Below are positions 6,545 through 13,633 of a stretch of 13,633 nucleotides of DNA, piece after piece (within the stretch, counting starts at the first letter, position 1; the number at the start of each line of letters is the position of its first letter). Made by a program: the position numbers and the translations under genes. This stretch comes from Gammaproteobacteria bacterium (GTDB lineage Bacteria > Pseudomonadota > Gammaproteobacteria > Steroidobacterales > Steroidobacteraceae): assembly GCA_009923475.1 (NCBI GenBank), contig RFTM01000011.1, positions 1 through 13,633 of the forward strand. The letters are read 5' to 3'. The notes beneath the pieces were generated by a model. It searched no databases, was not told the DNA's origin, and worked only from the letters and a program-made list of their open reading frames with translations.

Positions 6545-7944
6545 CAGGCGGCCCCGGTGTCCGCTCCGCCGCCCGTGCCCACCGCGATGAACGCGAGCTC
6601 CACGCGCGGGTCGCCGATGCGCAGACGGTCGCCCGCCGCAAGGCGCGCGCGGCCCGCGATGCGGTGGCCGTTGAGCCAGGTGCCGTGCGTCGCATGGTCG
6701 ATGACCTGCACCCCGTCCGGCCCGCGTCGCAGGCTGCAATGGAGCCGCGAGACGCCGGCGAGACCCTCGTCGAGCCGGATGCCGCCGGGCGCGGGCGCGC
6801 GGCCGACCTCGAGCGCCGCGCCCATGGCCAGCGGGACCGCCTCGCCGCGCCACAGCACGTGCGTGGGCGCGGCCCGCGCAGGGCCGCCCTCGACCTCCAC
6901 GATGCGCGGCGCCGCGATGGGCGCCCCGAGCGCGGCACCGCGATGCAGCCTGACCGCGCCCGCCGCGTCGCCCTGACCGGCATCCGCCTCGCCGCCGATC
7001 GCCTGCAGCGACGCGGCGCGCGCGACGAGGGGGTCGTCCATCGCCACGAGCCGCAAGCCGGGCGACGCAGCCAGCGCCTCGACGATGCCCGGCACACGCA
7101 GCGCGGAGTCGGCGAGCAGCACGGACACGGGTTGGCCGTCGGGCCGCAGGCTCTCGACGAGCGCGACGAGCCCGCGCGCCAGGGGCCGCGCGGCAGCGGC
7201 GAACTGGTCACGGCTCAGCGTCACGGCCGAGCTGCCGTTGCCGGTCGGAAGTTCGAGGGTCGCGGAGCCTTCGAGGGCGGCGCGCGCTGCGGCGGCGGGC
7301 AAGAGGTCGTAGAGACGCTGTTCGCTGGCCGCCTCGTGCAAGGGATCGAAGCGCGAACGCAGCACCATCGCCTCGGCGACGAGCTCGAGCCAGCGCTGCT
7401 GCGCCTGCAGCAGGCCGGTGTCGCGCGCCACGCGCGCGGCGCGGCGGCGCGCCTCGCCGTCGGCGACCTGCACGCGGGTGACGGCGATGTGCGACAGGCT
7501 GATCGATGGCGCGAGGACCGTGCCCTCGAGCCCGAGCGCCGCGACCGCCAGCGCCGCGGCGTCGTGGAAGCCCGCGACCGGCAGGGATTCGGCGCGGCAG
7601 GCGGCGAGCACCCAGCCGAGCGCGGCGGCGTCGAAGGGCGCGGGCACCGCGATCCGCAGCGCATCGCCCGGCGCGAGCAGGGGTGCGATGCGGCGGCGCA
7701 GCTCCGCCCGCACGATGGGGAGGGCGGCGAGGGCCGCCGCCTCGTCGCCTGAGCAGAGCGCCCCCCAGTGGCCGTGCGACACGCGATGCGGCGTGCGGCG
7801 CGCCGCGGCCGCGGCCGGCAGACCGAGACGAGCGGGGTCCGCAGCGTCGGCATGGACGATCGACGGCGCGGCGTCGCCCCGCGGCTCGCCGTCGCGCGCC
7901 GCGGTCAGGGCGGCATCGTGCAGATGCAGCCCGAGCATGCTCAT
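6544..7944 (-). CDS. Degenerate Hsp70/actin-like protein with C-terminal FHA domain
   Basis: A 466-aa protein without TM segments. The N-terminal ~330 residues look like a decayed Hsp70/actin-type fold: LGLHLHDAALTAAR at residues 4-17 sits where Hsp70s have a GIDLGTT phosphate loop, and SVLLADSALRVPGIVEAL (284-301) resembles the Hsp70 GGSSRIP-like segment. The usual Gly/Thr/Asp nucleotide-binding residues are not recognisable, so ATP binding is doubtful. Residues about 378-452 are an FHA domain with its key residues: GR at 381-382, SRLH at 399-402, and GTWLNG with Asn425. FHA domains bind phosphothreonine, so the operon's kinase is the natural source of the ligand. The start at 7944 overlaps the previous stop by four bases (ATGA); an ATG at 7938 is an alternative. 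The FHA call is strong; the Hsp70 relation is moderate. Confidence 0.8.
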   Translation of the reverse strand: MSMLGLHLHDAALTAARDGEPRGDAAPSIVHADAADPARLGLPAAAAARRTPHRVSHGHWGALCSGDEAAALAALPIVRAELRRRIAPLLAPGDALRIAVPAPFDAAALGWVLAACRAESLPVAGFHDAAALAVAALGLEGTVLAPSISLSHIAVTRVQVADGEARRRAARVARDTGLLQAQQRWLELVAEAMVLRSRFDPLHEAASEQRLYDLLPAAAARAALEGSATLELPTGNGSSAVTLSRDQFAAAARPLARGLVALVESLRPDGQPVSVLLADSALRVPGIVEALAASPGLRLVAMDDPLVARAASLQAIGGEADAGQGDAAGAVRLHRGAALGAPIAAPRIVEVEGGPARAAPTHVLWRGEAVPLAMGAALEVGRAPAPGGIRLDEGLAGVSRLHCSLRRGPDGVQVIDHATHGTWLNGHRIAGRARLAAGDRLRIGDPRVELAFIAVGTGGGADTGAA

Positions 7945-8741
7945 TCGCGGACCTGCAGGTTGCGGATCACGCGCTGGTCGAGCCAGGTGCCGGCATCGAG
8001 CACCAGGCGCTCCTGCGCCTGCTGCAGCTGCTGCATCAGGAACATGAGGAGGATCGAGAGCAGCAGCGCGATCAGCGTCGAGTTGAACGCGACGCCTAGG
8101 CCCTCGGTGACGCCGGAGATGTCGCCGGTGACCGCCTTGTGCGCCTGCGAGAGCGCATCGCCGATGCCGCGCACCGTGCCGATGAAGCCGATCGCCGGGA
8201 TCGCCCAGGCGATGTAGCGCAGCATGGAGAGGTCGGAGTCGAGGCGGTCGGCCTCCGACTGGCATACGCCGTGCGCCACCGTGGCGGCGTCCTGCACGCT
8301 GCGCGTCGCGCCGAAGCGCGCCAGCGCGCCGAGCAGCGCGCGCGGCAGCAGCAGGTCACGCGTCTCCGCCGGCAGCTCCTCGAGCTGGCGCATGTACTCG
8401 CGGGTGTCCTCGGGCAGGATCCGCGTCCCCTCCGGCAGGCGCAGCAGGCCGGCGCGCAGCGCCCGCGCCTCGCGCCGGTACGCGATCCCCTTGTAGCCGA
8501 GGATCGCGAGCGCCCACAGCATCAGGATAATCTCGGCCTCCTGTTCGTAGTCCTTGATCACCACGTAGACCGAGCGCTGCTGGACGTAGTCGGGGTCCTT
8601 GGCCATGGCCTCGCGGTCGGCGCGCATCACCGCATCGGCCATCGGCCGCACGTGCAGCACGAAGACCGCGTGGACCAGCACCACCGCCAGCAGCAGCGCC
8701 ACGACGGTGAAGGTGAATTCGTTGGGCAGCTTCCTGTTCAT
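7941..8741 (-). CDS. MotA/TolQ/ExbB-family proton-channel subunit
   Basis: A 266-aa membrane protein. TM helices lie at about residues 11-30, 70-84, 175-196 and 218-238. The two C-terminal helices match the family core: YIAWAIPAIGFIGTVRGIG with Thr189, and GLGVAFNSTLIALLLSI with Thr222, the small/Thr positions that line the ion path in TolQ, ExbB and MotA. A charged cytoplasmic loop of about 85 residues separates the second and third helices. In known systems five such subunits enclose two B-type helices (MotB, TolR, ExbD), whose Asp takes up the ion. No ordinary ExbD/MotB gene is present here, but the two VWA proteins downstream bear a comparable helix. ATG 8741 overlaps the stop of the upstream gene by 4 bases and its stop overlaps the next start by 4, so stoichiometric expression is likely. 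Energising ion unknown. Confidence 0.9.
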   Translation of the reverse strand: MNRKLPNEFTFTVVALLLAVVLVHAVFVLHVRPMADAVMRADREAMAKDPDYVQQRSVYVVIKDYEQEAEIILMLWALAILGYKGIAYRREARALRAGLLRLPEGTRILPEDTREYMRQLEELPAETRDLLLPRALLGALARFGATRSVQDAATVAHGVCQSEADRLDSDLSMLRYIAWAIPAIGFIGTVRGIGDALSQAHKAVTGDISGVTEGLGVAFNSTLIALLLSILLMFLMQQLQQAQERLVLDAGTWLDQRVIRNLQVRE

Positions 8742-9064
8742 ATGTCGACCGGGAGTGTGATGTTGTTGTCGGCGGAATCGCGGTACTCGGGCAGCTCCTC
8801 GCGCGTGACGGGAGTGCGCGCGCGCGCGCTCGGCGACTCCTCGTTGCTGTCCGGATCGTCGGCGGGCGAGGCACCCTGCGTCGGCGCTTGGGCGGGCGTC
8901 GGCGCCTGGGCTGGCGCCTGCGCCTGCCCGGGAGGCGTCGCTTGCTGGGCGACGGCGCGCACCATCGCGAGCGTGGCGCCCCAGCAGGCGAGCGCCGCGG
9001 CGACGGTCCACGCGATCATGCGTCCGGTCCTCGGCGCGGCGCGGCGCCCCTCGTTCCTGCTCAT
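8738..9064 (-). CDS. Small single-TM Pro/Ala/Gln-rich protein
   Basis: A 108-aa protein. A basic N-terminus (MSRNEGRRAAPRTGR) leads into one hydrophobic helix at about residues 16-40. A linker of repeated Ala-Gln-Ala-Pro units (about 44-63) and an acidic Ser/Glu-rich part follow, ending in a distinctive tail (EYRDSADNNITLPVDI). The order TM, then Pro-rich spacer, then short C-terminal peptide recalls TonB in plan, and the gene lies directly before the ExbB-like gene; but it has no TonB C-terminal domain, so this is analogy only. Both ends are joined to neighbours by 4-base ATGA overlaps, so it is a real, co-translated gene despite its low complexity. I do not recognise a family. The C-terminal peptide is the most likely functional part. 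Confidence 0.8.
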   Translation of the reverse strand: MSRNEGRRAAPRTGRMIAWTVAAALACWGATLAMVRAVAQQATPPGQAQAPAQAPTPAQAPTQGASPADDPDSNEESPSARARTPVTREELPEYRDSADNNITLPVDI

Positions 9065-11499
9065 TCAGCGTACCTCGCGACCCTGAAACCGATGTCCTGG
9101 GTATCCTTCGTCGCCGGATCGACGCCCTCGCGCCATGCCGGCCGCAGTTCGGAGAACACGGCGGTGCGCCAGCTCGCGCCCTTGATGACGCGCCGGGCGC
9201 CGGCCGCGGGCCCGGTCGGATCGGTGCCTCCTGCCGCCGGCTCGAACGAAGCATACGCGTCGTGCACCCACTCGGAGACATTGCCCGTCAGGTCGTAGAG
9301 GCCGAGCCCGTCCGCCGGATGCTTGCCGGGAGGCGCCACGGCCGGATACTCGTCCTGCCAACCCTCGAGCACGCCCGGCAGCAGCTCGGCGGCCTCGCTG
9401 CCCGCGAGGTTGGCGGACCCGGGCGGCGGCGGCAGCTCGTCACCCCAGGTGTAGCGGCGTGCCCGGCCCGCGACCGGCACCTGGCGCGCGGCGTACTCCC
9501 ATTCAGCCTCGGTGGGCAGCCGGTAACCGGTGGTCACCGGCCGGCGCAGCGCCCAACCGTCGCCGGCTTTCTCGTAGGCCGGCGGCAAGCCTTCCTGGGC
9601 CGACAACCAGTTGCAGTACTCGACCGCGTCCGACCACGACACGCGCGTCGCCGCCTGCGCGTCGAGGTCGATGGTGCGGCGTCCGACGAAGCCCGCCGCA
9701 TGGGACGGCCGGAACTTGCGGAACTCGCCGTTGGTGACCTCGCGGGCCGCGATGTACACCGGCCGCGCCAGCACGACGCGGCGCGTGAACTCGTTGGCGC
9801 GGCGGCCCTGTTCGCGGCGGTCGCTGCCCATCGTGAAGCTGCCGGGCGGAAGCAGGCGCAGCGTCCGCCCCGCAGCGGTGACCAGGGTCGACGGCGCCGG
9901 CTTCCAGCCCTCCGGCCTTCCCTCCGGCGTCAAAGAATAATCGAGGGTGCGCGCGACCGCGGGCGAGAGGTCGACGTCGAAGCTGCGGGCCTGCGAACCG
10001 GCCCGTCGCACCTCGATGCGGTGCGGTCGCGCCGGCAGCTGCAGCGTGAGCGGCGCGCGGCCGCGCAGCTGGCCGTCGACCGACACCTCGGCGTCGGCGG
10101 GCTCGCCCTGCACCGTGAGCGCCGCCAGCACCGGCCGCAGCGGCACCGTCAGCGCGCTGCGCTCGCCCGCGCGCGCCGGCACGCGGCGGGTCTCGGGCGC
10201 ATAGCCCTGCAGCGTCAGGCCGAGGTCGTGTTCGACACCGGGCGACAGCGCGAGCTCGAGCGGCGTACGGCCGCGGAACACGCCGGCCACCGTCACCTCC
10301 GCGCCCGAGGGCTGCGAGCGCAGCGAGAGCATGGCGTCCGGCGCGCCGAGCTCGAGCGGCCCGATGCGCAGCGTCTTGCCGGGCTCGACCAGGGCGGCGC
10401 TGCGCCACGGCTTGGCGCCGGGCGCGCTGACCTCCAGGCGATGCAGTCCCGCCGGGAGGTCGACCGCCGCGGGCATCGGCGTCGGCGCCGCGCCGTCCAC
10501 CGACAGCGATGCGCCGGCGGTGGTGGCGCTCGCCTCGAGGCGGCCCCAACTCGGCCGCAGCGCGATGCGCAAGGATTGGCGGACGCCGCGTCCCTCGACC
10601 TTCACGCGCTGCACGGCGTCGAGATGCCGCGGCGCGCGCAGCGTCAGCGTGCGCTCGCCCGCCGCGACCTCGATCGGGCCCGGCGCGCTGCCCGCCTCGG
10701 CGCCGTCGATCGTCACCTTGGCCGCGACGCCGCCGGTATCGAGGTCGAGGATGCCGGGCAAGGGCTCGAGCCGCAGTTCGAGGCGCTGCGCCTCGCCGCT
10801 GCGCACCCGCAGCTGCCGGATCGCGTCGCGATGGCCGGGCGCGCGCGCGGTGACGACCTGCGGTCCGGGCATGAGGTAGAGCAGGTCGCCCGCGCGCCAA
10901 CTGATGCCGGAACCGCGCACCGTCGCCTCGGCGGGCGTGGTGACGACGGTCACCGGCTGCAGCGGGCGCAGCAGGAAGAAGAGCGCTGTGAGCGTCGCCA
11001 CGGCCACCGCCGCCGCGACCATGGCGAGGGTGCGGCGCCGACCCCCGCCCGCAGCAGCGCTGCCTTGCGCCGCCGCCGCGGCGTCCAAGCCGACCGATGC
11101 CGCCACCACCGCGGCGTCTTCGGTGTCGGCATCGGCCTCGACCGCCGGCGCGGCGCGCAACGGCGGCAAGGTCGCGTTGCCTTCGAGATGCCGAAGCTCG
11201 ATCGCCGGCCGCGCGCCCGACGACGCGACCAGGACGCGGGTCCCGCCGATCGCGAGCACGTCGCCCGCCGCGAGCGCGCGGAACTCCCCGGCAGGCAGCA
11301 CGCGACCGTCCAGACGCAGGCCTGCGGCGACCGTGCCGCGCACACCGAAGTCGTCGTCCTGGAGGCACAGATGCGCGACGGTGACGCCTGCGGCGCCGGG
11401 CACGCGCAGCGTGTCTTCGGGTGCGCCGCCGAGGCTGCAGGGCAGCGCCACATCGCGCGCGCCGCCCGGCTCGACCACATGCAGCGTCGGACCGCTCAC
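9061..11499 (-). CDS. FHA-like - TM - PEGA repeats - FGE/SUMF1-fold protein
   Basis: An 812-aa protein. Residues about 1-100 form an FHA-like domain without the canonical GR and SRxH (LGGAP and VAHLC instead), so phosphopeptide binding is doubtful. An Ala-rich linker and one TM helix (about 167-187) follow, then five PEGA-like beta repeats at about 191-255, 256-325, 328-394, 398-465 and 468-532. The last part (about 548-811) is the formylglycine-generating enzyme/sulfatase-modifying fold, with signatures FTMGSD, EVTNGEF, LPTEAEWEYAAR, LYDLTGNVSEWVHDAY and IGFRVAR. The Cys pair near the C-terminus used by true FGEs is absent (KGASWRTAVFSELRPAWREG; the domain's only Cys is 629), so it is probably a binding module. 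The start is GTG at 11499, after GAGGG at 11507-11511 and 10 bases past the kinase stop. Confidence 0.88.
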   Translation of the reverse strand: MSGPTLHVVEPGGARDVALPCSLGGAPEDTLRVPGAAGVTVAHLCLQDDDFGVRGTVAAGLRLDGRVLPAGEFRALAAGDVLAIGGTRVLVASSGARPAIELRHLEGNATLPPLRAAPAVEADADTEDAAVVAASVGLDAAAAAQGSAAAGGGRRRTLAMVAAAVAVATLTALFFLLRPLQPVTVVTTPAEATVRGSGISWRAGDLLYLMPGPQVVTARAPGHRDAIRQLRVRSGEAQRLELRLEPLPGILDLDTGGVAAKVTIDGAEAGSAPGPIEVAAGERTLTLRAPRHLDAVQRVKVEGRGVRQSLRIALRPSWGRLEASATTAGASLSVDGAAPTPMPAAVDLPAGLHRLEVSAPGAKPWRSAALVEPGKTLRIGPLELGAPDAMLSLRSQPSGAEVTVAGVFRGRTPLELALSPGVEHDLGLTLQGYAPETRRVPARAGERSALTVPLRPVLAALTVQGEPADAEVSVDGQLRGRAPLTLQLPARPHRIEVRRAGSQARSFDVDLSPAVARTLDYSLTPEGRPEGWKPAPSTLVTAAGRTLRLLPPGSFTMGSDRREQGRRANEFTRRVVLARPVYIAAREVTNGEFRKFRPSHAAGFVGRRTIDLDAQAATRVSWSDAVEYCNWLSAQEGLPPAYEKAGDGWALRRPVTTGYRLPTEAEWEYAARQVPVAGRARRYTWGDELPPPPGSANLAGSEAAELLPGVLEGWQDEYPAVAPPGKHPADGLGLYDLTGNVSEWVHDAYASFEPAAGGTDPTGPAAGARRVIKGASWRTAVFSELRPAWREGVDPATKDTQDIGFRVARYAE

Positions 11500-11506
11500 G
11501 GATGCG

Positions 11507-11511
11507 CCCTC
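11507..11511 (-). promoter_or_regulatory. Shine-Dalgarno site for the PEGA-FGE gene
   Basis: GAGGG on the minus strand overlaps the TGA of the kinase gene and sits 7 bases before the GTG at 11499. It supports that GTG over the nearby ATG at 11513, whose frame closes after five codons. Confidence 0.6.
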
Positions 11512-13338
11512 ATGACACGGCCTCCGTGCAACGCACGACGATCACCGGCGCGGCCGCGCCCGGCGACAGCGTGAACTCGCGGCGCACGTCGCGGTATCCC
11601 GCGCGGGTGCCGATGGCGACGTATCGACCGGGCTTCAGCCGCAGTTCCTTGCGCGTGAAGGCGCCGACCGCACCCCAGCGCTGCAGCGTGACCTGGGTGA
11701 GGCCGTCGGACTCGAGCACCGCCGCGACCGGCTGGTCGTAGAGACGCAGCGTCTCGCGCAGGCGCGCCGACTGCGCGCGCAGCACGGGGGCGGCGCCGCG
11801 CACCGCATCGGCCCGCGCGAGGGACTGCTCCGCCTCGCGTCGCACCTCCGGCGCCGACAGGCGCGAAGGGTCGGCGAGGAGCGCATCGAGGCGCCCCGCG
11901 AGCGCCGCTCGCGGCGCGACGCGCGCCTTGCCCGCGCGCGCGAACTCGAGGGTCGGGTCGCGCGCCAGTTGCTGCTCGTAGCCGGCCAAGGCTTCGCTCC
12001 AGCGTTCGGCGGCTTCCAGGGCCTCGAGCGATGCGCGGTTGGCGGCAACCTCGCGGCGCGAGCCCGCCGCGGCGGATTGGGCCTCGACCGCCGCGATCTC
12101 GGCGCCGCCCGGCCGCAGCGACCGGGCGCGGGCGAGCGCCGCGCGCGCATCGCGGTCGCGGCCCTCGCGCAGCGCCGCCAGCGCTGCTTCGCGGCCGCGA
12201 ACTCCGCACCGCCCCACACGCCCGCCCCGCGGGCCTCGAGCGCCGTCGCCGCGGCCTGATAAGCCTTGGCCGCGGCCGCAGCGGACGCCTCCGCCGCCGC
12301 GCGTTCTGCGGCGGCCCGCGCGGCGCTCGCCGATGCCGCCTTGGCGGCGCCGCCGTCCGCGGCGACCACCGGCGCGGGCCGCGGCGCCATCCGCGGCAAC
12401 CAAAGAAACACCGCCGCGAGCAGGGCCAGCGACACGATCACTGCGGCGAACGCGCCGTAGCGGCGCCCGCCGACCACGGCTTCCGTCCCCGCGGCATGGC
12501 CCAAGGCCTCGGCGGTACGCGCCTGAACCCGCTCGGGCATGGCCGGCGCCACGGCATCGATGCGACGCAGCGCGGCCGCGACCGCGGCCATGTCGGATGG
12601 CCGGTCCCCGCCCTGCTCGTCGAGCAGCGCCATCACGAGCCCGCACAGCCGCTGCGGCGCCGGATGGGCGGGGACCAGCGGAGGTACCGACGGGGCGTCC
12701 GCGTCCGTCGGCGGGGGGACAGGGAACCGTGGCGGGTAGCCGCCGAGCAGTTCGTAGGCGAGCGCGCCGAAGCCGTGCAGGTCGTCGTCGACGGACGCGG
12801 CCGCGCCGCGGCGCTGCGCCGATCCGGCGGTGTACGGCGAGAACCGCGCCGCGGCTGCCGCCTCGCCGACGCGCGCGGCGGCGCCGAAATCGCCGAGCAG
12901 CGCCCGGCCTTGGGCGTCGAGGAAGACGTTGCCGGGCTTGAGGTCGCGATGCACGACGCCGGCGGCGTGCAGCGCGGCGACCGCATCGGCCACCGCGCGC
13001 AGCGCCGGCAGCACCCGCGCCGCGGGCGCCCCGCGCAGCACGCGCGCATCGTCGTCTGCGAGCGGCATCGGCAGCCCGAGCCGCGCGCCGTCGCGCACGG
13101 GCTCGAGGGGCCGCAGCAGGCCCGGGTGGTCGATGGGCACGAGCAGGGCGTGCTGATGCTGCAGGGCGGACCAAGCCTCGTCGATCTCCGCGGCGGACCG
13201 CCCGGTCAGGTCGAAGATCTTGAGCGCGACGACGCTCCCGTCGCGGTCACGCGCCTGCCAGACCTCGGCCTCGCCACCGCCGCCGAGGCGCGCGAGCGGC
13301 TCGAACCGGTCGAAGACCCGTTGTTCCGGCGCTGGCAC
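11510..13338 (-). CDS. Membrane Ser/Thr protein kinase, PEGA-like C-terminus; frameshifted as written
   Basis: Reading starts at GTG 13338, 9 bases after the previous stop. The kinase domain (about residues 10-270) is catalytically complete: Gly-rich loop LGGGGEAEV at 18-26, VALK with Lys40, HRDLKPGNVFL with Asp132 and Asn137, DFG at 150-152. A TM helix lies at about 302-315, then an Ala/Arg-rich coiled region. Near 12180-12200 the sensible sequence jumps to the next frame: the first frame turns to Arg-rich nonsense after AAAKQRW, while the other continues as ALAALREGRDRDARAALARA and finishes with a PEGA-like domain (ELRLKPGRYVAIGTRAGYRD). Restoring one base would give about 609 aa. Uncorrected, the first frame runs to 11635 (567 aa), losing the native C-terminal third. 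This could be a genuine mutation or an assembly error. The likely role is to phosphorylate partners read by the operon's FHA domain. Confidence 0.85.
12180..12200 (-). other. Probable one-base deletion (frameshift point) in the kinase gene
   Basis: On the minus strand the reading frame changes by -1 in a GC-rich stretch (AAG CAG CGC TGG against GAA GCA GCG CTG). Adding one base after CAG restores KQALAALREGRD. No slippery heptamer of the programmed -1 kind is visible. The exact base cannot be fixed. Confidence 0.75.
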
Positions 13339-13347
13339 GGCAGCGCG

Positions 13348-13633
13348 TCAGGGCGCCGGGGCGGACGCCGGCGGAGCGGCGGCCGGCGCGCCGTTCTCCT
13401 CCTGGTAGATGGCCGAGAGCAGGCGCCGCCACTCGCGGTACTGCTCCTCGGCGGTGCCGGTGAGCTTGAGGGTGCGGCCCTCGACCTCGACCGTCTGGCC
13501 GGCCGCCTCGCTGCCGAAGCTGTCCGCCAATTCTTTGACTTCCTGGGCGGCCGTCTTGGCATCGGCATATTTCTGGATGCCGGAAAGCACCGCGGCGACG
13601 CCGCCCATCGAGGCGGTGGTGCGCAGCGCGCTG
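13348..13633 (-). CDS. 3' end of an unidentified gene, cut by the window edge
   Basis: The frame is open to the window end, so the gene continues beyond it; an ATG at 13608 is in frame but is preceded by eight open codons of similar composition. The visible 94 residues hold a helical part (KYADAKTAAQEVKELADSFG), a short beta-like stretch (QTVEVEGRTLKLTG), a helix with QYREWRRLLSAIYQEE, and an Ala/Pro-rich tail. There is no signal, TM segment or catalytic motif in this part. It precedes the kinase by 9 bases and probably belongs to the same operon. I do not recognise a family. Confidence 0.6.
   Translation of the reverse strand, partial: SALRTTASMGGVAAVLSGIQKYADAKTAAQEVKELADSFGSEAAGQTVEVEGRTLKLTGTAEEQYREWRRLLSAIYQEENGAPAAAPPASAPAP

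Noticed and set aside
4568..6976. 802-codon open frame on the + strand across both VWA genes
   Set aside because: It mirrors the minus-strand genes, has Ala/Arg/His/Gln-rich composition with no domain, and arises from high GC. The minus-strand frames carry clear VWA and TM motifs.
7941..8741. Zorya anti-phage system (ZorA-like)
   Set aside because: There is no ZorB with an OmpA-like domain, no ZorC/D helicase or ZorE nuclease, and the MotA-like protein lacks the long C-terminal tail of ZorA. Only the stator analogy is kept.
8816..8829. (GC)7 dinucleotide tract as a phase-variation switch
   Set aside because: Seven units are not unusual at this GC content and they encode ordinary Ala/Arg codons in the low-complexity part of the small TM gene.
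9061..9850. Active sulfatase-maturation enzyme
   Set aside because: The catalytic Cys pair is missing and no sulfatase is nearby.
9262..11574. 770-codon open frame on the + strand opposite the PEGA-FGE gene
   Set aside because: Antisense shadow; it is Arg/Gln/His-rich with no recognisable motif, while the minus strand encodes coherent FGE and PEGA sequence.
12180..12200. Programmed -1 ribosomal frameshift
   Set aside because: No X XXY YYZ slippery heptamer is seen at the frame change. A lost base explains it more simply.
11496..12209. Separate minus-strand gene of 237 codons in the third frame under the kinase tail
   Set aside because: Arg/Ala/Gly-rich shadow; the overlapping frame ends in a PEGA-like domain and a stop suited to the next gene's ribosome site.
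4403..13338. Type VI secretion regulatory module (kinase plus FHA)
   Set aside because: No TssB/C, ClpV, VgrG, Hcp or TssJKLM-like gene is present. The channel subunit and VWA pair do not belong to that system.

Overview
This is a very GC-rich window (I estimate about 70% by eye) with tightly packed genes and nothing intergenic longer than about 20 bases. The style suggests a proteobacterium, probably gamma- or betaproteobacterial, but no marker gene fixes the taxon. There are two opposing gene blocks. No RNA gene, CRISPR array, insertion sequence or clear terminator is visible, and both operon starts lie outside the window.

Region 1 (1-4318, + strand) is a lipid/envelope-type operon. It holds the 3' part of a VanZ-like membrane protein with two VanZ motifs, a small DUF1475-like membrane protein, a DUF2062 membrane protein, a methyltransferase of the cyclopropane-fatty-acid synthase / coclaurine N-methyltransferase class, and a secreted or lipid-anchored TPR protein with a TonB-C-like end. 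Most junctions overlap.

Region 2 (13633-4206, - strand) is one continuous operon, in transcription order: 3' end of an unidentified gene; a membrane Ser/Thr kinase (one apparent single-base frameshift); a degenerate FHA - TM - five PEGA-like repeats - FGE/SUMF1-fold protein; a 108-aa single-TM proline-rich protein; a MotA/TolQ/ExbB-family channel subunit; a degenerate Hsp70/actin-like protein with a canonical C-terminal FHA domain; two VWA proteins, each starting with the same membrane helix; and a 71-aa lipoprotein that looks truncated. Four consecutive junctions overlap by 1-4 bases (ATGA or TGATG), so the products are probably made in concert.

The most interesting reading is that region 2 encodes an undescribed or poorly described envelope machine. 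The MotA/TolQ/ExbB subunit would be the stator. The two VWA proteins carry a helix with the motif FLDVICCGFGA, which resembles the Asp-bearing helix of ExbD/TolR/MotB, and would be its B-type partners, with coiled coils and VWA heads replacing the usual peptidoglycan-binding or TonB-contact domains. The kinase plus a canonical FHA domain would supply phospho-threonine control. This is inference from architecture and was not tested here. The start regions of the two VWA genes share 51 identical bases, which suggests recent duplication or gene conversion, or unusually strong constraint.
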